64,000 nucleotides of DNA from Margaritifera margaritifera (GCA_029931535.1 JAQPZY010001405.1:496001-560000), one strand, 5' to 3'; shown: positions 26,201 to 41,200, numbered from the stretch's first letter. Translations and numbers: made by a program. Notes: generated by a model from the sequence alone, not told the origin.

Positions 26201-29200
26201 TTGTGATGTCGTCTTGGACTTATGGGTTGGCTTATGCATGGGTCACGCACCTTATAATGTATTTACCTATTCAATTTGGGGGATCGGCTTACAGGCAAAT
26301 GGGTTTATATGCGAGTATATACGATACTTAGAACTGCCTAATGTGTTGACACCTGAAATATAAAAATTGATGGAGTATACTTCCTTGAGGTGGAAAAACT
26401 CTAAAGAATCACTCCACCTGATGAAAAGGAACCAACGAATTTGGTATTTGCCAGACCTTAAGAAAGAGCATGCTGATAAGGCACAAATGGAAGTACTAAC
26501 TGACGCCTGATGAGATTTGTTATCAATCCTGCTATCCATGGGGAAAATACTCTAGACTGACTTCCTCTTAGGCAAACAGACAACCTTTAGCACTTTTGTT
26601 ACTTAATAAATCTAAAAGATGTGGTGAAGGTCTCTTTTTAGCTTGGGAGGGCTGGTAGATGATGTACTCCTAATGTATTATAATTAAGAACAAAAAAGCA
26701 GCATGAAACTCGGCTATTGGCAAGGATTGTAAGAGTCATGTTTTGTGGATACTGGATAAAAAAGTTGAGGTAATTCAGCTCCCAACACTCAACAGTGAAA
26801 AGGAAAGATCAAAAACAAAGGCATCAAGGCCTTAAAATGACACAGTGTTTTACAAGACTAAATGATCAAACTTTTCAAGTCTATAATACATTTTTCTCAC
26901 CTGATCCAATAATGCATTTTGCCACATGCGGAATAACATGAGATATGTCTTGTCTCTGGCACTGAAGGATGTGAAAAAGAACTTCTCCTTGTCAGTGGTG
27001 ATCTGTATGGCATTAGGAATAACCCGGGCTGTCTTCTCTTTAGTAATTCCTTTAATCTCTTTGCATGAAATTGTTAGCTGAAATTTAAAAAAAAAGATGG
27101 ATGAATTTTCAATTGGATTAGAAAATATCCTGCAAACCAGATCGCTAAAGTTGTCAATGCTGGAAGGTGACCGAATGCTAGACAGAATCTGCAGTATCAT
27201 TTAGTGTAAAATTTACAACAATGACGAATTCAAATGTACAGCTTACAACTGAGGTTCAAGTCTATAATGTAAGTTGTATTCTGTACCCTCTTTCATGGTA
27301 ATTTTTAAACTACATGATACTGCACACACATTCCAGCCTTAGTCCACCTTTTGGCATTGACATTTTTTTGTAAACAGGAAGGTCAGAAATTTGGCTGTAT
27401 AGAGTATATACATGTACATTGTCAACAGTATGCCATATCATCAATTTTGCTTTCAGTAAAGCCATGTCTAAGAGTTGGCACATATATATCATGTACAAGT
27501 TTCCACTGATATAAAACATCACTTTGCGGGTAATAAATGAAATATATGCATAAGTTTTACTTAATGCCTGTTTTACTAATTTAGTCCAGAATGGGGGGAT
27601 GGGTGGGGGTAGGAATGGGAGCTGAATGTACCTGAGAGCTCTTTCTCAGGGTTAAATTTTTGTTGTTGACTACTTGTCCTGCAGGACAATTTACTTGGAA
27701 CATTTACTTGTCCTGCATCAAATGTACTCATCCTACATTGTACATAATACCAATTCTGCATAAAATGCTGCTTGTCCAATTGGATGAGCATTTTGAAAAA
27801 GGGACTTGCCTTTCTTGAGCCACCATTCATAAATAAAAGTGGATGAGTGGAATTTATTTGAGCTGCTTCTAACTACAACTGTATACTGTAATAACACAAG
27901 AGAATCCCTTTATGTAAAGGCTGCCTTGTATTCGGCTAGAAAGTACAAAAACTTTGCCACTGAGCATAGTCTAGAATCTGGATGGATGGATGGATGGACA
28001 TGTGCACAGATGCCAAAATGATTGCTATGTTAACATTCTGCCAAGGTGGGTTTGACAACATGACATACATGTATACAAAAAAGCTATACCTGCTCTTTGC
28101 AGTGACTTTTACTAGCTAAGTTTATTTTCTATAAAATTATGGACTACTTTTGATATAAACTGACAATATAGATTGTATCCAGACATACAAATCCATATTT
28201 TATCCACATAAAAAGTCTGTGTCAAGATAATAACACAGTAAATGCAAAGGAGGAGATAGGTTTACTATCATATTGAAACTTTTAGTTGAAGTGACTCAAA
28301 TTTTCATATGTTTGGTCAACAGGACAATATTTTAAGATGCCCCTGCCATGAAAATGGCCAGAGACATCTAGTGTAAGTCATAACTATCTGTCTGTATGCC
28401 AATCCATTACAAAATTTTGCATGTAAAACTGCTTGGCAGTTTTGATGGACTGTGTTGAACTTGAGAAACATTACAGTAATAACCAAATGGTGTGCATATC
28501 TCTCAGTCATTATGACCTGAAGAACTTTGCACAATTATACCCCACCCTTTCAACAAAATGACATTTGCATGGGCATGTGTGCACCATGGACACATTTCTA
28601 CTTGAAAATACTTACATCATCAATTTTACAGATATATTTTAGAAATTAGATTTTCAGCCATTCATATTGACATTTTTACAGCATTTATAGTTTAACTGTA
28701 AAGAAAAGTACAGTTTAAAATCTTTAGCAATACTTATTACATACCACAGTTTCCCAACGGAAGATGTTGGCATAGAAGCAAATCCAGTTCTGTGTGATGA
28801 ACATACGTCCATGTACTAAAATTTCCTTCTGCATGGCACAGGAGTAATCTGAAAGTTAAAAAAGAAACAAGTTACATGAAACAGAGTGTCGCATCTGCAT
28901 CTGTATGCTTGTCAGTATAACTACTATTTCTTTCAAAAACTTTAATGTAAAATTGTAACATTGCTGACAACAAAAACGATGATGCTGCCATGCAGAAAAG
29001 TGACTACTACAGGGGTGTCAAAACATAGGGCCAGCCAGATTCATTATTTATTATTATTTATATCAAATCTGGCCCATCATAGCAAATGAGTTTGACACCC
29101 CTGGACTACTATATCTCACCATGCTTAGGACGGTGAGACAAAAATACAAATACAATTAACTGGTGATAATGCTAAGAACATTACTTAAATAACTAACAGT

Positions 29201-32200
29201 GTCACATAAATATCTTTGTAAGTCACAGAATATAAATAGTTCACATGAATGCCAGTTGTTCAATATATTAATTTTTTTAAGGACTGGATAAAGAAGTTAG
29301 TTGAAGATAGGGGTGAAACAATTAATCAATATATCGATGTATCGATACTTTTTCTATATCGATACCCATATCGATACAAAAGGGGAAGAATCGATACAAA
29401 ACGATAGTTACTCTATGCAAGTTACTTTAATCTTCAGCAGTCATGAATAATTATTAGTCATTTGCCTTTTCATTCTTTAAATTGAGAATTCATCTGAGAC
29501 AGCCATAGCAAGTACATGCACTCATTTCTGTCAGTAAAAAATAAAAGCTATTTACAACACCCACTCGCCTTCTACAAATTAACACAAGGTGACTAACTCA
29601 CGTGGTTCGAAATAAGCCCCCTTTTCCCGCCCCAATTGGATGCTAAGTAGTTTATCCCGTCTTCATCTTCAGCCACTGATAACATATATCAGTGGAAAGA
29701 AGACACTGCAGATTTCTTCCCTATGTATGATTTAAGTACTTTACTGATCATTTAATAGCCACTTTTATGCGAAATTTATCTGTTGCATCGCATCTTGTCT
29801 ACTTGGATCGAACTGAAGGCTACACATCCGGTGTGTCACGCAGTGAAATATGTTACATGCAATTCTGATTAGTGGTTATTGTTTGTTCAAGTCCAGGGAA
29901 AAACAATAAGCACAAATCATAACTAACTGTAGCGTGTTCACTGCGTGACATACCAGAAATATTGGCATCCAAACTCTATCCAAATAGATACAAAGCAACA
30001 TAGAAACTTCACACAAAAGTGACTATTAAATGATATGTAAAGTACTTAAATCGTACATGGGGAATAAGTTTGGAATATCTCCTTTTACGAAGGTATATGT
30101 AATCAGCGACCGGATTTAAAAAAAAGCAAAAAAGCACAGAATCGGCAAGGGGGCAGATTCCAAACTGCACGAGTTATAGCCAACTCGTCAATTTGTAGAA
30201 AGGGAGTGGGTGTTATCAATAATTTCCTTCTGCACTGACAGAAACAAATGTCTGTGGCCACAGCAGTTGATTTGCATCTGCAGGAAGTACAATGAGAAGG
30301 ATTTGGCTATTAGTCATTTCTGCTCCCACATTTGGACTTGATCTAGATAAGAATTGCCTTGCACAAGGAAATTTCACTGTTTCCTCTGTTTTGAAGATAA
30401 CAGTGTAATCCCTTCAAAATTTAAGTGAAGACATTTGGTAATAAGATGTTTTAAAAACATTCATTCAATGTAAAACAAACGGCATGGTGAAAAGGATGAG
30501 TCATGCATATGATCGAATGGAGCAACCTGAAATGGCCTACATTGGTAAATAAAAATCACTAACAGCTAGTCTGTTTGGAAGTATTTTTTTATTTTTTTTA
30601 TCTTGTCAAGGATGAGAATGGCATATGAACAGATGACAAGTCTATGTTTGTTTGTAATCTGTATACTGGAAATACACCCAATAGATCAACACATAAAAAA
30701 TGGCACCACCCTACCATTGACAGACCTTTTAAAGATGAAAAGACCATCAATTTGATATGTATTGATAATGTATCGTATCGTAGGCTGTGTATCGAGAATC
30801 GTATCGATGCATGGCAGAGGTGTATTGTTTCACCCATAGTTGAAGACGCGCAGAAAGTTTCTTTTTTAACAATCTACTCAAACAACAATACACATCATGG
30901 TGTCATTTTTAGGAGTTTAACTGTAATGACAATGATTCTGATGAGATTTCATCCAAATTTAAACTTATTGAGCAGTTAAAGGTATGTTGTTAAGTCATTA
31001 TTCCTGATGACATGTTCAAACTAAAAGTGATGCAAACAACTTAAGGTGGCATCCAAGAATACAGTATATACAAAGTGTGTTGACCATTTTCCACTCATGT
31101 CTGTTAAGTATCCACTGAAACACACCCCACTACAGAATGTACAGGTGGAATCAGACCAGAAACAGACTTAATTGATATACGCCATGATGTTACCACCTGC
31201 AGTAAGTCCTTTAGGGATGTAAAGGTTTTCCACAAATTGGCCAGATAGAATCCACCCTTTAAGCAGAACTGCCAGGTGAGAGAAATACAGCTAGAGACAG
31301 GATATTTCACAGACATAACTCATTGAAATACACTCAACAGCATTCTCCAATAGCACCAGTGAAATATGGTTAGTTTGCATGTGTACTGTAACTGAGTGAA
31401 TGCATTTGAGTACACACAGGACGTGGGAACGTGTAACTTACCAACAATTAGACGTTCATCAATTGGAATATCTTTGTCTTTGAAAAGTCTCTTGAAATCC
31501 TCACTGCGGGACTTGTATGTGGGATTAAGCATCTGAAAGAAAAGATTATCTCGTCCTAGTTTCACTAAGCTTCTTAAAATGAGATTTTACATTATCTTGT
31601 TCTTGATACTACAGTAGAACCTCTCTTTAAAGAAAACCCATTCTGTCAAACAATTATGGTCTCTCATGACAGGTCAAAACAATATATAATCAATAAATTT
31701 GTGCATTGAGAATCTGGTCTCTCAAGAAAATGAGACAGGTGGTCTCTCATAGCAGTTGTCTTGAGATAGGTCTTACTGTACTGACAATGAGATTCTGTCA
31801 ATGGATGGATGAAAGAATGGAAAATATATCTATAGTTTTAAAACCGTACACCTGGGACTCTTTATCATTAAAAAGAGCTCAAATTTTCATCTGTTATAAA
31901 CAAAGACTCTTTTCATGAGAATTCAAGAAGTTATGACTGTATTTTAACCCCTTAATGCCTGATAAAAGTTCAGTAAAAATTCAATGTGGACAATCAAACA
32001 ATAAGAAATATATCTGAGGAAGGTATGAGATATTCAGTGAAAAAGGGGGCAAGACCTTAAGTTATGATGATCAGGGATTAAACTGCAATGTAATTCTTTC
32101 TCAGCAAACTCTAAATCATGCAAAAGTTATAAGAGCTGGCAGATACAAGTTCAAATTCTTAGGTTCTATTTATTTCCCTCTGTTACTGTCATATCCTTCT

Positions 32201-35200
32201 GTTTACAGCAACAATAGCAGTCATACGTAATCTGTTTTCAACATCGTGAGAGGGAACCAATAATGTCCAGATCTTTCTATAAACATCCTATCCTTGAAAG
32301 GATTTCTAATGAGTCCTCTGGTGCCAAAAAAAGGCTCTAATTCCAATGCAAATGGGCCTAGGTTCCAATATAAAATATTTCAAAATCATGCAGAATTTCT
32401 AATTTTAGCAATTTACTCCTGAAAATTTTGTTCCCAATAATTCCTAGTTACCCAAGAAAATTCTTGCCTTGCTTTTTCATTGAATTTTTCCAAAATTAAG
32501 TGTTGACATTATGGGGAGAGCAGACTGTATTAAGGAGTAGTCAACACCAAAAACAAGTGCAGTTTCCTGAAGAACAGTTTTGCATTTATGGCACTTGTAA
32601 GTGGCAAGTGATGACTGCTTATTTCTGATTAAACAAATCTGAAGATTAACAACAGGGCACTACTCACATTCAGACTTAAGTTGCAGAGAAAATTGAAGAC
32701 TTTAAAACAAAAGGCTATATATTGATTTCCTTTTAATAGATAAATACAGTGTACAACTCAATGGCTCCAACTCCGTTGACTCAAGTACCTGGGATCACTT
32801 GAACTGCTTTTATGATCGGGACAAAATTATGACATATTAGTACATTTTTAAAAAGCTGTGGACTGGTTGCAAAGTGCTTCCTTGAACTCTTGAAATGAAT
32901 GATAATCTTTAGTTCCTTTCTCTGGGTCTATTCTAGGATGTGGGATTGTAGGATTCACACTAATTAAAACAAATGGTGCCAAAAATTTATTCAAAACAGT
33001 GAAAATCACTTATCACATTTGCAAGCCTTACATTTATTTCAAATCATCCCTGTATTTCACACCTCCCCAACTTTTTTTAAAAATGGAGATGGGGAAAGGG
33101 GGAGGAAGGATTACTCCACATAAATTTCAGTTTTAAAAAGAGTCTGCTTGCTTTGAAAACCAAATGGAATCTTAGTCTCAGCCTCAAGCCATGTAAGTCT
33201 ATAAAGTGATAAGCGACACATCACCAGCATCAAACATTTGTCTATGCAGCAGTGTTTACAAAGCAATATTTTGTTTATAAATTTTCCTAATAAATATATC
33301 CAGTCAACAGTTGCCTCTGAGTTAAAACCAATGTTTGGATCACACACTGTTTCTTCGATAATAGTTAGCCAATCATAATATATTATGAGTACATCCACTA
33401 GCTCACCAATCCAGCCCTCCCAAGCTTGCATTTAGCAACAAAGTGATAAAAGTCATCTGCCCCCCTAGGTGGAAATTGGACAAAAGTAACCTCCCCTTGG
33501 ATAGAGGGATTGGTGCCAAATACCCTCCATATTTCAGTTACTACTGGAGCGGATATGCATGCTCTGTATGGTTTTAAAATGTAACTGCAGGGTTACCTGG
33601 AGTGTGTAGGTGTATATATATGACTGGGCAACTATTATGGAAGAAACATTTTTTATCATAATACATTAGGAGAATAGGTAACAGGTGGAGGACATTACAT
33701 CACTTACTCCAGAGAAGGCCCAATCTCCAGTCCACTATTGTACGTGAAGCAGCTTCAAATCTCGTGAAAGATTGGGGATAGAATTAACATAGCCTGAACA
33801 CTGCTTGTTGGGAACATTCTCCCTCCCCCCAGCTGTCCACGACTGCAAATCCAGAAATTGAGTGGCTAGGTCATTGTAAAGCTGCTGAACGACCTGGGAA
33901 GGTAGTCTATTGTGCTGCTGCTAAAGGTCCCACTAGGTTTAACGGAGCCCTTTGGGATTAAAGGTTTCTGATGTAAAGCTAGAGAAAGTCGTCTCTGACC
34001 CCAATCCCATGGCTTGAATAATGTCAGTTAGGAAGCAATTACACTCAAATACTATGCTATTGGCAACTGCCCTAACCTCGTGAGCCAATATTGCAAGAAA
34101 CTCATTTGTTCCTGGGTTAGCTTTTAATACACAAAGTAAATTACCCATCGTACCCAGCATGATAGAGCTTTAGCAGAGATATGACCTTTTCCTTCATTCA
34201 ATGGTAGAAATAAATAAGATCTCCCTTGTCTCATTGGCTCAGTTCACTTTAGGTACCATTTCAAAGCTCTTAAGGGGTCCCCTGTAGACACCCCTGAAGT
34301 GAAAGGTCCAGCAAGGAAAGATGTCTCACAACAAAGGACTTATCCCTTATGAGTGGGAGCCTGTTCTTAGCAATGAAAGCAGAAGCCATCAAAAGTGAAA
34401 TTAAACCATCACAAATGAATGGCAGATAGATCGGATTGACAGAAAAGGCGTGTATTACACTAGCTAGAATGACTAGGAAGCAGAATTTTGTACAAGAGAC
34501 AAGTAAAGGAGATTCTAGACATAGGTTTGAAAGGTACTTTATTCAGTAAAGTTAGAACACCCGGGAGGGACCAATTTGGACACAGGGCCAAAGCCTTCAG
34601 TCAATACAAATCAAAGTTCACCAGAAAGTCAAAAAGGTCTTTGTTTTTGGCTTATACCCCCCTTCCTTTATGATAAATATGTCTGATATCGTGGGACAAT
34701 AGCCTTTTATAGTGATGGGGGCTAACTTCTTCTCTTTAAAAAGTCAAAGGAAAAAGTAAGTTATTTGTGGTATTGAGGTTTTTATTGGAGTGATGCGTTT
34801 CTGCTTCACTTCATATGCTTTCAAAGTGGTAGGCCTTTTTGCCTGAGTGATTCTGCCCACCACTTGTTCTTAGAATTGTTTTCACCTGAGGACTTGCTTG
34901 ATATGAGCCAGGTGTTCAGGTTCAACAATTCCAGGTTCAGATGAAACACCTGTATTCGCAGTTAGTTAAGCAGGTGAGGAAAGATCAAGATTTTCCTAGC
35001 AATTTCCAACTTTATCACTTATCCCTGATTTTTCCCATTTGAGGGATCAATCATGACCAGATGGCACTCGGATTTCCTCATTTTCTGCAAGACTCTGCAA
35101 ATCAGAGGGTTTGGAGAAAAGGTGAAGGTGATGCTCCTCAGTTTCATATTTTGCATAGTATAGGGTTAGATTTGTAACGAAAAAGAACTACCCAGATTTT

Positions 35201-38200
35201 CCTCACTGGTTGTCCTGGCTATTTGAAAAAGACCTTGTATATCTTAGGTATTGTTAAACGAACTTTTAATTCCCTTTATTTTGGTGTATGATTGATGGGT
35301 GCAATTTGGGTTATAGAATATACAACTTGGTCTTACTTAAGATGTGCACCTCTCAAAAAACTGCTAGATCTGCTTGGTCATTTGCACTTCCTGGACTTCA
35401 AAGGTAAATATAAAAAAAGAGCAGATAACTTTTTTTTACTTTTTAAATATTTTGTAATTCATTCATTGTACTTTCAGAGGCTGGTATTGCCTACTCTGGC
35501 AAAATTTGTTTCCCTATTTTAATAACTGCTGAAAATAGTGTACTTTTGACTAATTCAGGAAGATTTTTCGAGTACTTTGGAGTGGCCATTTGTGTCTGCT
35601 GTGTGCTTAGATCATGTCCAATTTCCACAAGTACAATATGTAAAGAAATGTCTGCCACAGGACATGAAAGTAGCATCGAGGTATGCCAACATTCTCTCCA
35701 TTATGCACGTTGCAAATGCAAACAACTTCATCTTACACCAGAAGCACGTATTATCTGTACAGCGCCACCTAAAGATAACAGATGTACTATTATTATATGA
35801 TTTAATTTTGGTTGTATAGCTGAAACATTTAAGTCGCAAGCATATAAACAGTCCTTTTGAATAATTCTCATGTATTTTTTCCACAGAACAGTATTCATTA
35901 GTAGCAAAATCCCCCATAAGCCCAGCACACCCTCCATGATGAAAAGTGAGCTATATTAAAAATACACCTTGCATTTTCTCAACAATAGCAATCAATGTTT
36001 TGCTAAAAGACAGGAACATGAAACTTGCCACAATTATTCCTGAGATGTCACTAATAAAATTTACAGTTTGAACAGGGATAGAGTTCAGGTTCACAGAGGT
36101 CAAAGGTCAAAGAGTAACGTGTTAAAAATTTGCTAATTCTTCTAACACTAGTATATGGAAGAAAGCAAATCTGCTTTATCATCATTTTTTTTCCTTAATT
36201 TTATTAGAAATGAATGAAAAGAAATATTTTTGCTATATTTTTCTTTCACTTAATACAACAGTTTATATTTAAGTTAACTTTACTCCTGTGTTCTAATACT
36301 TCTAATTTCCCCATAATTTAGGTCATTGCACACAAAATAACTGCCACAAGGCATATGTGGCAGACTTGAATGTGGATTTGTTGATGATGACACCACTTGA
36401 GAAAATCCCAAACCAGAAGGCAGAGGTCTGGGTTTTTGCAACCCCCTCCCCCCCCCTCCCACTGCCTTCTGATGTAATTTACCACAGTGCTGTTGTTGGA
36501 TAGCTTGAGAACACCCTTTCCAGACAGAGTCTCCTAGCACAATTGAAATGCATTCACTATGGCCTTGATTTCCAGGAGACTAAGTTGTAATGAATGCTCC
36601 TGAAGGGGCGACACCCCAATGACTTCCCAAAACAAGGGCAAGAGGTGGGCAGCTCACGCATGCAAATAAATAATTCCAAGAAGCTGAATCTCCAATGGAA
36701 TACCCTGCCATGAGCCAGGTGAGGTTTTCCCATTTGCTGAGATGAGACCTCATGTGTTCCGAAACTGGTATCACTTGATCCAGTGGGCAAAGCTTCAGTT
36801 GCCAATGAGACAAGAGAATCATCTGCAATGATCTAATAATGATTTCATAAACAGGCAGCCCAAGATGATGAGATCATCTGCCATATTGAGAAGATCAAAA
36901 AGGCAAAGCAATTCCAGAGCTGAGATGCGATTCTTTGAGAGAATATTAGACACCATCAAGATGATTGATTTTCAAGGCACGTTTTGGAGGGAGCATGCAT
37001 TCTGAACTCTACACCCTAATGGGTAAAATGTTGGGATGTGATAATATCAGATTTGTACTTCTTGGCAAGGAATCCAAGGCGGAGCAGAAGTGAAACAAGG
37101 AATTTCATGTCCTGGTCTAGCATTAACTAACCTGGTACGTTTGTAGAATGTCACTATGGTATCTGAAAGTCACAGATGTGGAGGTGAAGTGCAACACGGC
37201 ACTGTCGATAACTATTGTGAAGACCCAGGAACTGCTGTTTAGACCAAAAGATGGTGCCCTAAATTATTATACCATATCACTGAATACAAAATCTTCCTCC
37301 TGAACAAGCGCTGAGAACTAGTCTTGGTGTTTCCATTATGAACTATGGTGCAAGAATGAAAAAGTTAAGAGAGCTTAGATCTATGACCAGCCAAAGTGTG
37401 CCATTTGCCTTTGGCACCAAAAACAGTCTGGAGAAAAATGCTGGTGAGTTTACATAGGAACAATCCCTACTTTTTGTAAGGAGAGTGTTCATTTTTGCTG
37501 CAAGACGTCCATTTTGAATGGGTCTCTTGGGATGTGTGTAAAGATGGGTACCATTTATAATAGGGGAGGGACACTAAATGTGGTCTGGAGGCCCTTTGAA
37601 CCAACCTGTATCATCCACAGGTCAGCATAAGCAGTGTCTCCAATTCCATGAAAAAAATCAATTCCTCCCACCATGATGTTAGAAAGTAAGTGTAATCATG
37701 GCAATATCACTGATGGGATTGAGTGAAAGGGAAGTTCCCACTTTACATGCCTTAGTGGGCCGCCCCTTTCTGTTTCTCTGATCTCTCGTATGAAATGAAG
37801 GCAAGTGTCTTGATCACTGGGCCTGTGATGTCTGCATCCTTGATGGCCTGTTGCAATCTATTATGTTATGTTCAGATTGCTGAAAAAAAATAGCCACGGA
37901 ATCCAAGTTAAACATGGGTCCCAGCACTACAACATTTTGAAGCAGCTGTTGTGTGTCAAGGACGGACTTCTGGTCCATGCACACAGAGGAAGTTTGACAG
38001 TCCTAGGCCCACAATGTCTCTGTTGACAGCTGGAACTACTAGAGGAAAGGTCAGCAGCTGTGCCTGGCAGCATGCTAGTTAAAACTGCTGGCTGTTGCCA
38101 GTGCAAAAGAAAAGGACCGTTGACTTTTAGGTCTTAGAGTGACCTTTCAAGGCAACAAAATATGGCAACAATTTGACTGAATTGTGCTTTAGTAATGATT

Positions 38201-41200
38201 GGTCTTTCTTGATTTAAAGATCAACGGATGTGGAAACTGGAAAGAGGCCCAATGTGGCATGGCTTAGAAGGTGGAGGTGGACAGAACTCCGAAGGCAGAA
38301 TATGGAAAACCTTATCAATCAAAGCACGGAAGGATGAGAACTCTCTGAACATCACTGGATTGATAAAGAAGATGGTGCCTGTGGGCAAGAATCTTCACAA
38401 TGATGATAGGAGAGCCTCCTGTGAGAAGTGCAGTGACAGACCTGGTGAATCAGACTGTGTGGGACAGTGAACAAATGCTGGTAATCTGTCCATGATGGGG
38501 CACAATTTTCTGCAGGTGTTCACTATATGTATCTCCAACAGTCCAGAGCTGGTATCAGGCATCCATGAATCTGGTGTTGCCGTAGCCAGTACCGGATCAA
38601 GACAGACTCAAGACTGACGATGGAACTGTTTGGTGCTAGTCCACTATACTTGGGTCTGGTACTTGGTAGCTTGAGACGGTTCACTAATTCTGGTGCCAGA
38701 TATGCTTAATATGTTTGGCGTGCAGGTTGGAGTCGGTGCTGGAGCTGTCATGGTCAGGTGCTAAGTGCTGTCTCTTGAGGCCAGAAATGGATATAGATGT
38801 TCTGGGAAAGTTGATCACTGTACCCAATTCCAGTGCCGATTACTTGATATGATGGGCATTTGGATCAGAGCTGGTGCTGGGACTGAAATGACTGGATGCC
38901 CATATGCTATCTGTGTCTTAAAGCTCGGAATGAGTATACTGGTAAAATCAATCACAGTACCCAATTCTGGTGCCAAATACTTGATATATCTGGCATTCAA
39001 GTCAGAGCCAGTTCTGGAACTGTAATGGCTGGGTGCCCAGATGCTATCTGTGTCTTGAAGCCAGGAATGGTTATACTGGGAAAATCAATCACTGTACCCA
39101 GTACTGAGAGCTGAAGGCATATGGTTAGACTGTACCACACTGGTGTCATCCACAGTCATGTGGCATTTGGTGCTCAAATCCTATACTGGCTGTCTCGGAA
39201 AAGATCACTGTAGCCAGTACTGGGGTATATCTATGTTGAATGTATATCTACTACTGGTCCAATGTGCTACCATACCATGTTGATTCTGGTCCACTATGAA
39301 AATCTGAACTACTTGTGGCGACAAGGAGTGAAGTGTCAACAGATGCATCCTTGATTGTGCATTCCTCCCTCTCTCACTGCTCATAGAAAGTAATTATGAT
39401 GTTCTCCCATACCTTCTCAAGCCAGTGTGAGGATATATGCCAGGTATGACCTCAATTGCACTCCATACAACACATATACACATAGGGTGGTTGACATCAG
39501 TCTAGCTAGAGACGTTCACACCCAATGCACTTAATCGTGCCTGCTGTATTTGCACCTGTAAATATTGAGTGCAGAACAATGGCATGCACAGGAGAAATCA
39601 ATCAAGTGTCATGTTAAACATGCTGTGAAGAGAATGTTATTGATAAAAAAAATACTTATGGTGTTGCAGGTAATTGTTTAACAGATTTCATAGACAAGGT
39701 TGAGTACTGTTGTTGAATTAACCAAAGTACTATGAGCCTGAGGGCAGGCTATTAACATGGTGCCAACACACTTATCATATGACAAAGTTAGACAACTGAA
39801 GTGTAAAATATTCATATATGATGAAGACGGGGCAATAAATAGACAGAAACATAGCTGGAGTACACTTTCTTGTGTGAGAAAACTCCCCAAAATCACTTAA
39901 ATGGTGAAAAGGCACAAGTGGGTATCCGTTTTGTGAGGTCTCAAAAAAGAGCTTGCTTCCTAGAACAAGTGGAAGTAGTAACTGAAGTATGGACAGTATT
40001 TGGTTCCAACCTCTCTATCCATGTGGAGACCACTCTTGTCTGACTTCCACCTAGGTGGGTAGATGACATTTAGCACATTTGTTGCTAAAAACAAGTTTGG
40101 GAAGGCTGAATTTGCTAGTGGATGTACTCCTAATGTATTATGATCAGGCAACTTATCTGAATAAAAAACAAATCCCTCTAAATCAAGACACAACACTTAA
40201 AGTAGCCTAATGCATCTTCCTGCATGTTGTAAGAGCCAACTAATGTAGGCAGAAGCTGCAGTGGATCAGTGGTTAGCATGCCTGACTCATGACTGAAAGG
40301 GTGCAGGTTCAAATCCTACCGTGATGCACCCTTGGATAAGGTACTTAATTCCAATTGCCTGGCTCTAAATAACCTACTTGTGTTGCTATGCAGCAAAACA
40401 CCAAACCAAACCAAGCCGAATCCATAGGGATTACTTGGACCATTGGAGTTTAAGTTGTCACAGTTCCAGTGTTTCAAAAGCACCCTATCCCACTCTTTAC
40501 TGTCATATTAGAGCTCATGAACGAGTATGCTTTATGAGGTATTGTTATATGGCTCATAATTAACAAGAAATGACATATGACTACATTATAGTCACACCTG
40601 CCCAAACAATAACTTTTATATGATTGTCATCTGCTCTCAACAGCTCTTCTCATTACCCCAATCACCCCCGCAAAATTTATAATGTATAAAAGTCATGCAT
40701 TAAATGATTACCTGGTTTCTCACTGCTTTAAGCAGTCACTTGAGTGTACTGATCATGACCGCTCTATTTATGCAAATGAAACATTTGTTTTCACAAGAAA
40801 AGCAGTTTAAGTTAAAGATATGTCACGTGAATCAATGTGTAAAAATATCTTATTTTCTTTATATTCACCATAATCAAGTCAATCCATCAGTGTAACTTTC
40901 AATTGGCTAATCTGTCCATTGTTATTTTAAATCTGAATTAAGCCACATGGATACACTTTCTAATCCAAGAACAGATAATGGACCAACATTACAGTCACTA
41001 TTTAATTCAAGATAGTCTGTAAGTTCACAACTGTTAAGGAAAGCTATGCAGAATTTTGCAAGAACACAGAAGTGAGGAGAAAAACTTATGCACATCTGAT
41101 AGTAAATACATGATGGGAACAGAGTTTCCTGTATACACAACTTAAAAGGCACCACAAGAATGACCTGTCAATCATTGGATTGACACATTCTATATTTGGC

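Larger units (their letters stand above)
24540..26700 (-). repeat. Retroelement-like unit, copy A (GGTACTGG-rich repeats and flank)
   Basis: 24540-25250 contains imperfect repeats rich in CTGGTACTGG, CTGGTGCCAG and GGTGCCAGATGCTGTG words; 26370-26700 carries ATCCATGGGGAAAATACTCT... and GATGTACTCCTAATGTATTA. Both blocks have homologues in the same order at 38520-39300 and 39940-40150, where they neighbour a decayed DIRS-type RT/RNase H. The unit is therefore probably the 5' part of such an element, but no RT remains here (inference). Confidence 0.55.
23007..26900 (-). other. GRAMD1: GRAMD1 intron between exons 6 and 7
   Basis: Holds a 49-bp tandem array, a SINE with target duplication, a retroelement-like repeat-rich unit and two MITE-like elements, all listed separately. 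23010-23840 contains a TA run (about 23068-23080) and a segment ending CAGGTTTGACTGTACTATAG that resembles a mariner-type MITE end. I see no host exon. Confidence 0.75.

Noticed and set aside
33939..34160. 73-residue minus-strand ORF considered as a DIRS gag piece
   Set aside because: Position is downstream of the RT/RNase H on the same strand, which does not fit gag, and no diagnostic motif is visible.
40252..40325. Possible tRNA-Met gene
   Set aside because: A and B boxes are present, but acceptor-stem pairing is poor and the downstream body matches the family B SINEs.
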